Shown here: in pieces, positions 20,123 to 29,496 of the stretch
Layout: every line of letters starts with the position of its first letter
Position numbering within the stretch: position 1 is the stretch's first letter
Origin: an uncultured Flavobacteriales bacterium
Lineage (GTDB): Bacteria > Bacteroidota > Bacteroidia > Flavobacteriales_G > Salibacteraceae
Assembly (NCBI GenBank): GCA_937121175.1
Contig: CAKZKD010000039.1
Coordinates: 124,001 to 188,000, forward strand
Direction: 5' to 3'
DNA length: 64,000 nucleotides
Notes under the pieces: generated by a model
Seen by the model: the letters and a program-made list of their open reading frames with translations, nothing else
What the model was told of the DNA's origin: nothing
Database searches by the model: none
Position numbers and translations under genes: made by a program

Positions 20123-20262
20123 TTAAACCTTCATCGGTTCAATAATACTCAAGGCTTCTTCCAATGAAGTAATTCCCTCAAACAACGTACAACCGTTCCT
20201 TGCGCTCTTTCATTTGGGTCTTGCCCGGCCTTGCATTTACGTATTGAATGATAAGGTTCAAA
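20123..20262 (-). pseudogene. mfd: Frameshifted remnant of the mfd 3' end
   Basis: The minus strand reads QYVNARPGKTQMKERKERL, then YVV, then after a 2-base deletion EGITSLEEALSIIEPMKV and a TAA stop at 20125-20123. The intact mfd C-terminus (21934-22070) reads QYVNANPAKTQMKERKERL followed by the matching residues. DNA identity includes an exact 17-base run (TTGCGCTCTTTCATTTG). Homology fades near 20262. It has the same orientation as mfd and lies 1.8 kb from mfd's own 3' end, so it is a displaced copy. It starts 20 bases beyond the LamG gene stop. Confidence 0.88.
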
Positions 20263-20349
20263 ACTTAATACCCAAACAACCAGCACCCACTCTATTCTTA
20301 GGACTTACCGCTGAATACTTTACTTTAGTCAGTCGAATAAATAACCATT

Positions 20350-21894
20350 ATGAAAACTCTTATTAATACACTTATACTTGGTTTGGTGCTACTAACTGGC
20401 TCTTTAAATGCACAAAAACTAACGGGACAAGCACTCATAGATTCTTTACGCACCGAACTAGTAAAACTGGATGACGACACCCATAAGGTAAGGGTATTGG
20501 GAAAACTCAGTTTTAAGTATTACCGTGTTAACCCCGACTCAGGAATTTTCTTTGGGCAACAAGGTGCAGAGCTGGCACTGGCAATTGACTACCCAAAGGG
20601 AGCAAACCGTAACTATAATAGTCTAGGTGTTTGTTATCATGTTAAAGGCAATCATGACAAAGCCTTGGATTATTATCATGCAAGTTTGAAGATGTATGAA
20701 GAATTAGGAAATAAAAGAGGACAGGCTGGCTCATGCAACAACATTGGAATTATTTATAATAGTCAATCCAACTACCCTAAGGCCTTGGAATATTATCAAA
20801 AAAGTTTGAAGATGTATGAAGATTTGGGCGATAAAAAAGGACAGGCTGCCTCATACAACAACATTGGAGCTATTTATTCCCTCTTACTCGAATACTCTAA
20901 AGCCCTGGAATATTATCGGAAAAGCTTGAATATTAGAGTGGAACTGGGAGACAAACTGGGCCAGGCTAGCATGATAAATGGCATAGGAGGCATTCTTTCA
21001 ATGCAGTCTAGGAACATCAAAGCCTTGGAATATTATCAAAAAGCTTTGAAGATGTATGAAGATTTGGAAGATAAAAGAGGACAGGCACTTTCCAATGATA
21101 ACATTGGAATTATTTATGAAAAACAATCCAATTACCCCTTGGCCCTTGAATACTTTCAAAAAAGTATGAGGTTGAGTGAAGAATTAGGAGATCCATTTGG
21201 TGTAGCGAGCGCTTTCTGTAACATTGGTATGCTGCACTTAGCCTTAGCTGTAGACAGCAACCGAATAAAACAACCCGAAAAGGTTCAGTTTGAGCTCTAC
21301 GACAAAAAGCAGTACCTGAAAGAAGGAATTTTCTATTTGCAGCAAGGCGTAGCTGCCTTCGATAGCATTGGAGAATTGACTTATCAAGGGGATTTCACAA
21401 AAGAACTTGCTTCAGCTTATGCCCAGCAAGGCGACTATAAGCAAGCCTATCAAATGCACATAGCCTATAAAGCGTTAAGCGATTCAATTCATTCAGAAAA
21501 AAAAGCCAAAGAGTTGGGGCATCTGGAGGCAGAGAGAGAACAGCTGGAAGCCCAATATGAAGCAGAACATCAAGCCAAAATAACCATAGAAAAACAAACG
21601 CAAAGGAATCTACTTCAATATTTAGGTTTGGGAGTAGGTGTAATAATACTCATAATGTTTATGCTTTTTGCTAGGGTCATCAACATGAAAGAATGGGTAG
21701 CGCAAGGGTTAGTATTTGTAACCATTATTTTTCTTTTTGAGTTTGTGTTGGTGCTGATAGACCCTATAACTGATAAATACTCAGAGGGCATACCCATTAT
21801 AAAGTTTGGGATAAATATGGCCTTGGCCCTAGTATTGTTTCCTATGCACCATTATTTTGAGAAGCTGGCACATCACAGAATTGTTAAAAATTAG
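20350..21894 (+). CDS. TPR protein with C-terminal membrane segments
   Basis: A 514-residue protein with a signal peptide (residues about 1-21, ending LNAQ), then TPR repeats of exactly 40 residues from about residue 95 to 295 (pattern KALEYYQKSLKMYEDLGDK), a coiled-coil stretch (about 375-420, EREQLEAQYEAEHQAK), and three or four hydrophobic helices from about 425 to 510. The front half resembles the sensor part of Bacteroidota TPR histidine kinases (compare the gene at 44094), but there is no kinase domain; the helices replace it. It lies between the displaced mfd remnant and mfd itself, so it was probably brought in by the same event. Function unknown. Confidence 0.75.
   Translation: MKTLINTLILGLVLLTGSLNAQKLTGQALIDSLRTELVKLDDDTHKVRVLGKLSFKYYRVNPDSGIFFGQQGAELALAIDYPKGANRNYNSLGVCYHVKGNHDKALDYYHASLKMYEELGNKRGQAGSCNNIGIIYNSQSNYPKALEYYQKSLKMYEDLGDKKGQAASYNNIGAIYSLLLEYSKALEYYRKSLNIRVELGDKLGQASMINGIGGILSMQSRNIKALEYYQKALKMYEDLEDKRGQALSNDNIGIIYEKQSNYPLALEYFQKSMRLSEELGDPFGVASAFCNIGMLHLALAVDSNRIKQPEKVQFELYDKKQYLKEGIFYLQQGVAAFDSIGELTYQGDFTKELASAYAQQGDYKQAYQMHIAYKALSDSIHSEKKAKELGHLEAEREQLEAQYEAEHQAKITIEKQTQRNLLQYLGLGVGVIILIMFMLFARVINMKEWVAQGLVFVTIIFLFEFVLVLIDPITDKYSEGIPIIKFGINMALALVLFPMHHYFEKLAHHRIVKN
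20641..21240 (+). repeat. Five 120-base tandem TPR units
   Basis: The segment starting AAAGCCTTGGAATATTATC recurs at about 20659, 20779, 20899, 21019 and 21139 with an exact period of 120 bases and no indels. Units 1, 2 and 4 are nearly identical over more than 50 bases, pointing to recent duplication or gene conversion between them. Confidence 0.85.
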
Positions 21895-21933
21895 GGGCTT
21901 ACGTTTACAGAAATTGATTAGACATTCAATTTA

Positions 21934-24900
21934 TCACACGCGCATCGGCTCAATAATACTCAATGCGTCCTCCAATGAACCAACCCCTTCAAATACAACA
22001 TACAAACGCTCTTTGCGCTCTTTCATTTGAGTTTTGGCAGGGTTTGCATTTACGTATTGCACAATAAAATGAAATTGGTTGGATTGATAAAATCTTGATT
22101 TTGGATTAGATACAAAGTAGCAAAGCAGCTTCTTGTTTTTCAAAACAAGTTTTTCGAAACCCAGTTTTTCCGCCAGCCATTGCAATCGAACACCACTAAT
22201 TAGCTGATGCGTTTCTTCAGGAATAGGACCGAAGCGGTCTGTCATGTCCTTTTCGAATTTCTCGAGTTGATTTTCTGTTTTTATATCGGATAATTCTCGG
22301 TACAACTGCAATCGTTCGTTTACGTTGCGCACGTATTTATTTGGAATCAGTATTTCCAAATCGGTATCCAACTGGCAGTCCATAACAAAGGTTTGCAACT
22401 CGGCTTCTTCTTTAAACAGGTCTTTGAATTCGTTTTCTTTCAATTCGTGAATGGCTTCATCCAAGATTTTCTGATAGGTTTCGAAGCCTATGTCTGACAT
22501 AAATCCGCTTTGCTCACCGCCCAATAAATTTCCCGCTCCGCGGATATCCAAATCGCGCATAGAAATATTGAATCCCGAACCTAAATCGGAGAATTGCTCA
22601 ATGGCCGTCATCCTTTTTCTGGCCTCTGGAGTCAATGAACTCATTGGTGGAGACAGTAAATAACAAAATGCTTTTCGATTGCTTCTTCCTACTCTGCCAC
22701 GCATTTGGTGCAAATCGCTTAACCCAAAATTGTGCGCGTTATTTATGACAATGGTATTAGCATTCGAAATATCTAACCCAGACTCGATAATCGTGGTGGC
22801 AATCAACACATCAAATTCGTGCTCCATAAAACCGTACATGGTTTTTTCTAATTGGTGGCCATCCATTTGTCCATGTGCAATGCCAATTCGAACCTCTGGA
22901 ACCAGTCGCTGAATCATTCCAGCAACTTCCTTAATATTCTCGACTCTATTGTGCACTACAAAAGCTTGTCCGCCCCTGCTTACTTCATAATAAATGGCAT
23001 CACGAATAGTCTCTTCGTTAAATGGTTTTAATATCGTTTCAACTGGTTGACGGTTTGGAGGAGGTGTATTTATTACACTCAAATCTCTCGCTTTCATCAA
23101 TGAAAATTGCAGCGTTCTAGGAATTGGAGTTGCCGTTAAGGTGAGCGTATCTACATTCTCTTTAATGGTCTTCAACTTGTCTTTTACCCCCACTCCAAAC
23201 TTCTGTTCTTCATCAATTATCATTAAACCCAAGTCCTTAAACTTAACGTCTTTTCCAACAATACGGTGCGTTCCGATAATGATGTCAATCTTCCCTTCTG
23301 CAAGGTTTTTGAGCGTTTCTTTTTGCTCTTTCGGAGTTTTAAAACGATTGATGTAATCAACCGTGCAAGGCAAATCGCCCAAACGGTCTCTGAAAGTTTT
23401 CCAATGCTGGTAAGTAAGCACGGTAGTAGGCGCCAAAACCGCAACTTGCTTGCTATCGATGACTGCTTTGAAAGCCGCGCGAATTGCTATTTCTGTTTTC
23501 CCAAAACCTACATCACCACAAATTAATCTATCCATTGGATGCGGCTTTTCCATATCCGCCTTTACATCAATCGTTGCTTTTTCTTGATCTGGCGTATCTT
23601 CATAAATAAAGGAGCTCTCCAACTCATGCTGCATGTAATTATCTGGTGAGTATGAAAATCCAGGAGCTGCCTTTCTTTTTGCATACAACTTGATTAAATC
23701 GTAGGCAATTTCTTTTACTTTTTTCTTGGTCTTTTGCTTGAGTACTTTCCACGTTTGAGTACCCAACTTATTCATAGTTGGCGCAGTACCGTCTTTACCT
23801 GTAAAACGCGCAATTCGGTGAAGAGAATGAATGCTCACATACAAAATATCGCCGTCTTTATAGAGCAAACGAATTGCCTCTTGTTCTTTACCGTCGTTTT
23901 CAATTTTTTGTAGTCCATCGAATTGCCCAACGCCATAATCTATGTGCGTAACGTAATCGCCTTTTTGAAGACTTGTAAGCTCTTTTAAAGTAATGGCTTG
24001 TTTGGCTTTATTAAAACCCTCTTTTAGTCGGAATCGGTGGTAACGTTCAAAGATTTGGTGGTCGGTATAAACCGCAATTTTAAGGTCTTTGTCAATAAAC
24101 CCTTCGTGAGCCGTTTGCAGAATTGGGGAAAACTCAACTGCGGCATCAACGTCCTCAAAAATCGCATGCAAACGCTCCATTTGTTTGGCTTGGCTTGACA
24201 GAATAAAATTGGTCAGTTTTTCAGCCTTATTGGCGTGTAGGTTTTCTGCCAATAAATCAAATTTTTTATTGAAGGTAGGTTGCGGCTTTTGGTTGAATTC
24301 GACTGTCAATGAAGCGTTGGTTTCAAACGTTCCACCGTATTCCAAAACTCGGTGCTTTTCCAGTCCCAAATCAAAATGTTCTGGTTTTGTGTAAAGTTCT
24401 TCTGGTTTTGATTGTGCAGTGTCTTTCGAAAGCTTATTGTAGGCTTCTTCCGCAATATCAAACGACTTCTCGATTTGCCCTTTCGATACATCCCTTTCTT
24501 TTAAATAGACATAAGAATTGGCAGGCAAAAAATCCAAAAATGCCTCACGCGATTCCATTAAATCGTGGTCTTGCACATTAGGCAAAATGTGAATTTTCTT
24601 GTAGTTCTTTTTTGACAATTGACTCGCTGGGTCAAAGGTCCGAATGGAATCGATATCGTCACCAAAAAACTCAACCCGATAAGGGTCGTCGTTGGCAAAG
24701 GAAAATATATCTACAATACCGCCACGAATAGAAAACTGACCCGGACCAGTTACAAAATCCACACGTTCGAAATGATATTCGTACAACAACTCGTTGATAA
24801 AATCAATCGTGATTTCGTCGCCAACTTTTAATTCTAGAATATTCTTTTTGAGCTGTTTTTTTGTAACCACTTTTTCGCTTAGCGCCTCTCCATAAGTCAC

Positions 24901-25272
24901 TACCACCAACCACGACGGTTTTTTGACAATCATGTCCAACGTTTCGGCACGCATAAGCACGTTCGTGTTATCTACCGATTCTTGTTTGTATGGATATTTA
25001 AAAGGCGATGGAAAAAAGAGCACTTTATCTTGTCCTAGCTGGTCTTGCAAATCGTTTAGCGCATAAGCAGCGTTTTCCTTGTCATTAAGCACAACTACAT
25101 GAATACCATGCAGTTGCTTTGCTAGTGCTGCCACAAAAAATTGAGAAGCACTACCCCGCAATCCTTTAAGGTGAATCAGCGGACTGTCTTCTTCTTTTAA
25201 ATGGTATTCAACTTGCGCAAGCTGCGGCCAAGTGGTAAAACTGGTATTAAATTCTGCTTTTGTTACGGACAT
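21934..25272 (-). CDS. mfd: Transcription-repair coupling factor
   Basis: Removes RNA polymerase stalled at DNA damage and recruits UvrA. The 1112 residues are the normal length. The N-terminal part is UvrB-like (about 1-330), the RNA-polymerase-interacting CarD-like domain is near 440-500 (GDYVTHIDYGVGQFDGLQKI), Walker A (GDVGFGKTEIAIRA) is near 587, and the DEEQ box (LMIIDEEQKFGVG) near 685. The RecG-like helicase half contains VIASGLDISN-type motif VI elements (TTIIESGLDISNANT), and the TRCF C-terminal domain ends in SIIEPMRV. It converges with the TPR gene with only 39 bases between them. A second, broken copy of its last 140 bases lies at 20123-20262. Confidence 0.98.
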   Translation of the reverse strand: MSVTKAEFNTSFTTWPQLAQVEYHLKEEDSPLIHLKGLRGSASQFFVAALAKQLHGIHVVVLNDKENAAYALNDLQDQLGQDKVLFFPSPFKYPYKQESVDNTNVLMRAETLDMIVKKPSWLVVVTYGEALSEKVVTKKQLKKNILELKVGDEITIDFINELLYEYHFERVDFVTGPGQFSIRGGIVDIFSFANDDPYRVEFFGDDIDSIRTFDPASQLSKKNYKKIHILPNVQDHDLMESREAFLDFLPANSYVYLKERDVSKGQIEKSFDIAEEAYNKLSKDTAQSKPEELYTKPEHFDLGLEKHRVLEYGGTFETNASLTVEFNQKPQPTFNKKFDLLAENLHANKAEKLTNFILSSQAKQMERLHAIFEDVDAAVEFSPILQTAHEGFIDKDLKIAVYTDHQIFERYHRFRLKEGFNKAKQAITLKELTSLQKGDYVTHIDYGVGQFDGLQKIENDGKEQEAIRLLYKDGDILYVSIHSLHRIARFTGKDGTAPTMNKLGTQTWKVLKQKTKKKVKEIAYDLIKLYAKRKAAPGFSYSPDNYMQHELESSFIYEDTPDQEKATIDVKADMEKPHPMDRLICGDVGFGKTEIAIRAAFKAVIDSKQVAVLAPTTVLTYQHWKTFRDRLGDLPCTVDYINRFKTPKEQKETLKNLAEGKIDIIIGTHRIVGKDVKFKDLGLMIIDEEQKFGVGVKDKLKTIKENVDTLTLTATPIPRTLQFSLMKARDLSVINTPPPNRQPVETILKPFNEETIRDAIYYEVSRGGQAFVVHNRVENIKEVAGMIQRLVPEVRIGIAHGQMDGHQLEKTMYGFMEHEFDVLIATTIIESGLDISNANTIVINNAHNFGLSDLHQMRGRVGRSNRKAFCYLLSPPMSSLTPEARKRMTAIEQFSDLGSGFNISMRDLDIRGAGNLLGGEQSGFMSDIGFETYQKILDEAIHELKENEFKDLFKEEAELQTFVMDCQLDTDLEILIPNKYVRNVNERLQLYRELSDIKTENQLEKFEKDMTDRFGPIPEETHQLISGVRLQWLAEKLGFEKLVLKNKKLLCYFVSNPKSRFYQSNQFHFIVQYVNANPAKTQMKERKERLYVVFEGVGSLEDALSIIEPMRV

Positions 25273-25296
25273 TTACACTAATACAATCGAGCGCGG

Positions 25297-25304
25297 CAAA
25301 TGTA
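25297..25304 (-). promoter_or_regulatory. Predicted -7 element of mfd
   Basis: Minus-strand TACATTTG matches TAnnTTTG, 24 bases before the mfd ATG. No TTG at the expected -33 distance. Confidence 0.35.
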
Positions 25305-25349
25305 GTTAAGCGCTGTATTTAATAATGGTAGGAAACGTCAAATTAAACT

Positions 25350-26402
25350 CTAGCAGCAATCCTGCGCTGCACCACCTTCTGCTACTGAAAAAGGCATTGC
25401 ACCTCCACAGCCTTCAAAAATCCCGTAATGGGTATCCCAAGTTCCGAAGAACGTAAAGTGCGATTTAAAGCGAGTGTCGTGCAGCATTTTGTAGCTGTTT
25501 CCACAAACGGTCATCACCTTTCCTTTTGGGAAATAATGGTGGTCATCTAATTCCATTCCGTGTTCTTCTCCACTAATTCCGCCGTTGTACATTACTGCTT
25601 GACCGTAATCTTCACAATCAGATTCGAGACCTTCAACCTTAAACAACCTATAGGTAACTGAGAAGAACTTAAGGTCGCCAACTTTTTCTTCTAGCTTCTT
25701 ATTTTCAATTGTAATCGGTTTATTCTCAACTGCCCTAGGGTCAGTAAATCCCGCTTTTTTAGCGAAGTTCAGAAAATCATTCCAATACAAAGCTCCACTC
25801 AAACATTCTCCCCATAGAATTGGGTCGTTCTGCAATTCCTGCGAAACGCGTCTTTCGCTATACACATCAGAGAAGTACATTTCTCCTCCTGGCTTTAGTA
25901 ACTTGTATGAATCATCCAAAACCTTTTGTTTGTCCTTTGCCAAGTTCACCACACAATTCGAAATAATTAAATCAAAACTCCCTTCTTCCAAACCCAATTC
26001 ATCAAGTGCTTCAATATTGCCTTTAATGAACTCGATATTTGGTTTTGAATATCCAAATTTTTCGGTATGATAATCAATGTGTTTATTCGCAACATCCAAT
26101 TGCTCATCAGTCATATCCACACCAACCACATATCCGTTTGGGCCAACTAACTTGCTAGCTATGTAGCAATCGCGACCGCTACCAGAACCTAAATCCAATA
26201 TGCGCAAACCCTCTATCTGAAATGGAATAGTAAGTCCGCAACCGTAATACTTGGCTTGAACTTCATCGTGAACCTCGCGCAAAGCATTTAGAATGTACTC
26301 TGGCGGAGCCGTTAGCGTACAGCAGGCGTTTGTTTTCAAATCGTCTGTAGATGCAAGTTCTTTTCCGTAATAATCTTGAACTTCTTGATGTAGGGTTTCC
26401 AT
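25350..26402 (-). CDS. arsM: Arsenite S-adenosylmethionine methyltransferase
   Basis: Methylates As(III) to volatile or exportable forms, a detoxification reaction in the cytoplasm. The 350-residue protein has the SAM-binding motif ILDLGSGSGRDCYIAS (about 68-83) and three cysteine sites matching the arsenic-binding cysteines of the family: NACC (27-28), SNCVVNL (about 148) and GECLSGALYW (about 196). A C-terminal domain (about 265-350) carries a further conserved Cys (MTVCGNSYKML) and ends in DCC. No arsR, arsB or arsC is in the window, so this is a lone resistance gene beside fbp. I am confident of the family from the cysteine pattern. Confidence 0.9.
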   Translation of the reverse strand: METLHQEVQDYYGKELASTDDLKTNACCTLTAPPEYILNALREVHDEVQAKYYGCGLTIPFQIEGLRILDLGSGSGRDCYIASKLVGPNGYVVGVDMTDEQLDVANKHIDYHTEKFGYSKPNIEFIKGNIEALDELGLEEGSFDLIISNCVVNLAKDKQKVLDDSYKLLKPGGEMYFSDVYSERRVSQELQNDPILWGECLSGALYWNDFLNFAKKAGFTDPRAVENKPITIENKKLEEKVGDLKFFSVTYRLFKVEGLESDCEDYGQAVMYNGGISGEEHGMELDDHHYFPKGKVMTVCGNSYKMLHDTRFKSHFTFFGTWDTHYGIFEGCGGAMPFSVAEGGAAQDCC

Positions 26403-26556
26403 ATCGTTTTATTTTGGAAGTGCAAAGGAACTACTTTGAAACCAGAATTTGGTTTCCTTATTGACAATTTAACTTTAGCTAAATGTAAATTCGGATTTCC
26501 TCTGCAGCCTATCTTGATACATTTCAAGGCAGAAATGACAGCACAAGGTCAAGCAA

Positions 26557-27537
26557 TTACTTTAACAACACTTCAATATCCGCAACCATATTTTTTGAGC
26601 CCACATAATACGCACATCGCTGGTGCAATTCTGTTGGCTTAATTTCCATAGTGCGTTGAAAACCGTCTGAAGCACTTCCACCAGCCTGCTCAGCAATAAA
26701 TGCTAGTGGACTGCATTCATAAAGTAACCTCAGTTTACCGTTTGGAGCTTTAGTAGTTGAAGGGTACAAATACACTCCACCTTTAATCAGATTCCTGTGA
26801 AAATCTGCTACCAATGAACCGATATATCGAGCCGTTTTTTCTTCCTTTTTACAGCTGTCCAAATATGTTTGAATTCCCTGTGGGGACAAGTGATAATTCC
26901 CTTCGTTCATGGAATAAATCTTCCCACTTTCCGAGGTTTTCATATTTGGATGTGATAAACAAAATTCACCAATGGAAGGGTCGAGCGTAAATCCGTTAAC
27001 GCCATTTCCTGTGGTATAAACCAACATTGAAGAGGAGCCATACAACACATAACCTGCAGCTACTTGTTCGGTTCCAGGTTGAAGAAAATCGTCCATAGTC
27101 GCTAAAGTTCCCACTTCAGATTTTCTTTTGAAAATTGAAAAAATAGTTCCAATTGAAACGTTTACGTCAATGTTTGAAGAGCCATCCAATGGGTCCATAG
27201 CCAAAACATACTTTCCTTGTTTCGATTTTTCGTTCTCAAAAGCAATAAAGTCATCGTTTTCTTCAGAAGCAATTCCACAAACTTCTCCTCCATTTTTGAG
27301 TGCCTTAATGAACACCTCATCGGCCAACACATCTAATTTTTGCTGTTCTTCGCCTTGAATATTTTCTGAGCCTATAGCTCCTGCTAAGTCAACTAGACCA
27401 GCCATGTTTACTTCTCGGTTTACAATTTTTGATGCAAAACCTATATCTCTCAACAGTCGAGATAAATCTCCAGTTGCAAAAGGAAAATCGTCTTGTCGGT
27501 CAATAATAAATTCGTCGAGGGTAGTAACTCCAATCAT
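26557..27537 (-). CDS. fbp: Fructose-1,6-bisphosphatase class 1
   Basis: Hydrolyses fructose-1,6-bisphosphate to fructose-6-phosphate, the committed step of gluconeogenesis. It has 326 residues from the ATG at 27537; the frame runs on upstream to a TTG at 27558, which overlaps the -7 motif and is unlikely to be used. The metal-binding loop [20 protein letters not shown] is near residue 110-130, and the substrate-binding part includes [15 protein letters not shown] and [14 protein letters not shown]. Length and motifs are typical. A 154-base gap separates it from arsM on the same strand, with no clear terminator between them. Confidence 0.97.
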   Translation of the reverse strand: MIGVTTLDEFIIDRQDDFPFATGDLSRLLRDIGFASKIVNREVNMAGLVDLAGAIGSENIQGEEQQKLDVLADEVFIKALKNGGEVCGIASEENDDFIAFENEKSKQGKYVLAMDPLDGSSNIDVNVSIGTIFSIFKRKSEVGTLATMDDFLQPGTEQVAAGYVLYGSSSMLVYTTGNGVNGFTLDPSIGEFCLSHPNMKTSESGKIYSMNEGNYHLSPQGIQTYLDSCKKEEKTARYIGSLVADFHRNLIKGGVYLYPSTTKAPNGKLRLLYECSPLAFIAEQAGGSASDGFQRTMEIKPTELHQRCAYYVGSKNMVADIEVLLK

Positions 27538-27555
27538 AGCTTTTATTTGGGTTTG

Positions 27556-27563
27556 CAAATATA
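27556..27563 (-). promoter_or_regulatory. Predicted -7 element of fbp
   Basis: Minus-strand TATATTTG matches TAnnTTTG, 18 bases before the ATG at 27537. This supports that ATG rather than the upstream TTG. No clear -33 element. Confidence 0.4.
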
Positions 27564-27636
27564 GGAGGGTTCGTTAGTTGAAATTCTTTCAATCGGAGAT
27601 TTTGAAAAACCAAGAGCGACTCAAAAAAGAAACGTC

Positions 27637-29433
27637 CTAGTCAACCCCTTGATAGAAATCTTTCAATAGCTTACGGTATTCTGAATACAATCGTGATTTA
27701 GAAACGAAACCAACATACCTACCCTCTTGGACAACTGGTAGGTTCCAAGCACCACTGGATTCAAACTTTTCCATTACTGTTTGCATCCCGTCTTTTGTTT
27801 CTATATGATCGGGTGCCATGTGCATAAGTTGGTGGACTAGTGTAGTTTCATACTTATCTCTATCAAACATAATTTCACGAATATCGTCCAGCGTTACCAC
27901 ACCCAAAAACAATCCGTCTTTGTCCACAACTGGAAACAGGTTACGCTTACTTTTCGTAACTTCTTTCACCAAATTTCCGAGAGTATTGTATGGTTCAATT
28001 GACCTGAAATTAGTTTCAATTTCTTGCTTTAGATCCATTAGGGTCAGTACTGCTTTGTCCTTATCGTGTGTTATCAGTTGACCTTTTTTTGCCAATTGTG
28101 CTGTGTAAATTGAGTGTTCGGTAAAATATTTTACCGTCAGAAAACTGATTGAAGTGGCGAGCATTAAAGGAATAAACAACTCGTACCCTCCTGTAATTTC
28201 TGCAATAAGGAAAATAGCGGTTAAGGGGGCTTGAAGAATTCCGGCCATTAAAGCAGCCATACCTACTAAAGAAAAATTGGCCTCGGAAAGTTTACTCAAT
28301 CCGGTTTCATTGATAAACCGAGAAAAAACAAAACCCATAATGCTGCCCATAAATAATGTAGGGGCAAAAATTCCTCCTACACCACCTGCTCCAAAGGTTA
28401 TTGAGGTTGCGAACGCCTTAAAGAAAATTACGAGGCTCAAGAAGCCTAGAATAATCCAAATGTTGTCTTTGAATCCTTCGAATTGACTATTTTCAAGAAC
28501 CGCAGATGCACTTCCTGAAATCAGTTGGTTTATTGTAGAATAACCTTCACCATAAAGTGGAGGAAACATGAAAATTAGAAAACCGAGCAGTAGGCCACCC
28601 ATCAGAATTTTCATGGGTTGCTTTTTCATTTTTCCAAAAACACGCGCAACTAGAAAGTTCACTTTGGTAAAATACACTCCAACAAACCCGCCAATGAGTC
28701 CAAGAAGGACATAAAAAGGCATATCGACAAACTGTATGTTTTCATGGATTTGAAATTGGAATAGCAAATCGTCTCCAAAAAACAATCGAGAAAATAACGC
28801 CGCAGTAACACTTGCCAATAAAAGTGGAATCAGGCTAAAGGTGGTTATGTCCAGCAGAATAACCTCCATTGCAAATACAATGGCAGCTACTGGGGCTTTA
28901 AAAATTGCAGAAAGTGCCGCTGCTGCACCACAGCCAATAAGTAATTTCCTGGTTTTTTGATTTAAGCGTAATGCCTTGCTCAAGTTCGACCCGATGGCAG
29001 ATGTGGTTCCAACGGCTGGCCCTTCTAACCCACATGAGCCTCCAAAGCCTACAGTAAAAGCCGCCGTGATTACTGAGGAATAGGTTCGTTTTTTAGAAAT
29101 CATTCCATTGCCCTTACTCAATGCATAAAGCGTATTTGGAATGCCATGTCCTACCTCTTCTTTAATTACATATTTTATAAGCAAACGAGCAATTACAATT
29201 CCTATAATTGGCAACAAGAAATAAAGTGCGTATCCACTTTGTTTTATAACAGTATCCACAAAAAAGGATTCTACTAAATGAACCCCTTGTTTTAGACAAT
29301 ATGCGCCAACTGCGCACAAAAAGCCCATTACTACTGAAAGTATAAGCACAAAAGGCTTGTTCTTGATGTTGTGGCTTCGCCATAACAAAAATGCCTTTAA
29401 GTATTTATTCCAGTTTTTTAGGTAGCGCAACAT
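27637..29433 (-). CDS. ClC-family chloride channel/transporter with CBS pair
   Basis: A 598-residue membrane protein. About 10-12 helices span residues 25-440 with the family signatures GHGIPNTL, GSCGLEGPAVG (gating Glu) and GGIFAPTLFMG. Two CBS domains follow (about 460-590, e.g. FRSIEPYNTLGNLVKEV and NLFPVVDKDGLFLGVVTLDDIR), which in relatives bind adenine nucleotides and regulate gating. At the position of the inner proton glutamate of E. coli ClC, my hand alignment (FAMEVILLDIT) gives Val, so it may conduct chloride without proton exchange; this is tentative. Probably monocistronic. Confidence 0.92.
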   Translation of the reverse strand: MLRYLKNWNKYLKAFLLWRSHNIKNKPFVLILSVVMGFLCAVGAYCLKQGVHLVESFFVDTVIKQSGYALYFLLPIIGIVIARLLIKYVIKEEVGHGIPNTLYALSKGNGMISKKRTYSSVITAAFTVGFGGSCGLEGPAVGTTSAIGSNLSKALRLNQKTRKLLIGCGAAAALSAIFKAPVAAIVFAMEVILLDITTFSLIPLLLASVTAALFSRLFFGDDLLFQFQIHENIQFVDMPFYVLLGLIGGFVGVYFTKVNFLVARVFGKMKKQPMKILMGGLLLGFLIFMFPPLYGEGYSTINQLISGSASAVLENSQFEGFKDNIWIILGFLSLVIFFKAFATSITFGAGGVGGIFAPTLFMGSIMGFVFSRFINETGLSKLSEANFSLVGMAALMAGILQAPLTAIFLIAEITGGYELFIPLMLATSISFLTVKYFTEHSIYTAQLAKKGQLITHDKDKAVLTLMDLKQEIETNFRSIEPYNTLGNLVKEVTKSKRNLFPVVDKDGLFLGVVTLDDIREIMFDRDKYETTLVHQLMHMAPDHIETKDGMQTVMEKFESSGAWNLPVVQEGRYVGFVSKSRLYSEYRKLLKDFYQGVD

Positions 29434-29496
29434 TACCTTGCAAAGGTTGGTTTTTTAAACAAATCCATCACCTGTCAATAGGTGAAATAAAAGCGG

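Noticed and set aside
20263-21933. TPR gene segment as a transposon or insertion sequence
   Set aside because: No transposase, terminal inverted repeats or target-site duplication is visible; the 3'-end copies point to recombination instead.
23223-24831. Several open frames of 60-90 codons on both strands inside mfd
   Set aside because: All lie inside the conserved mfd coding region and show no protein family features.
26438-26456. Inverted repeat GAAACC / GGTTTC between fbp and arsM as a terminator
   Set aside because: The stem is short and is not followed by a T-run on either strand in the needed direction.
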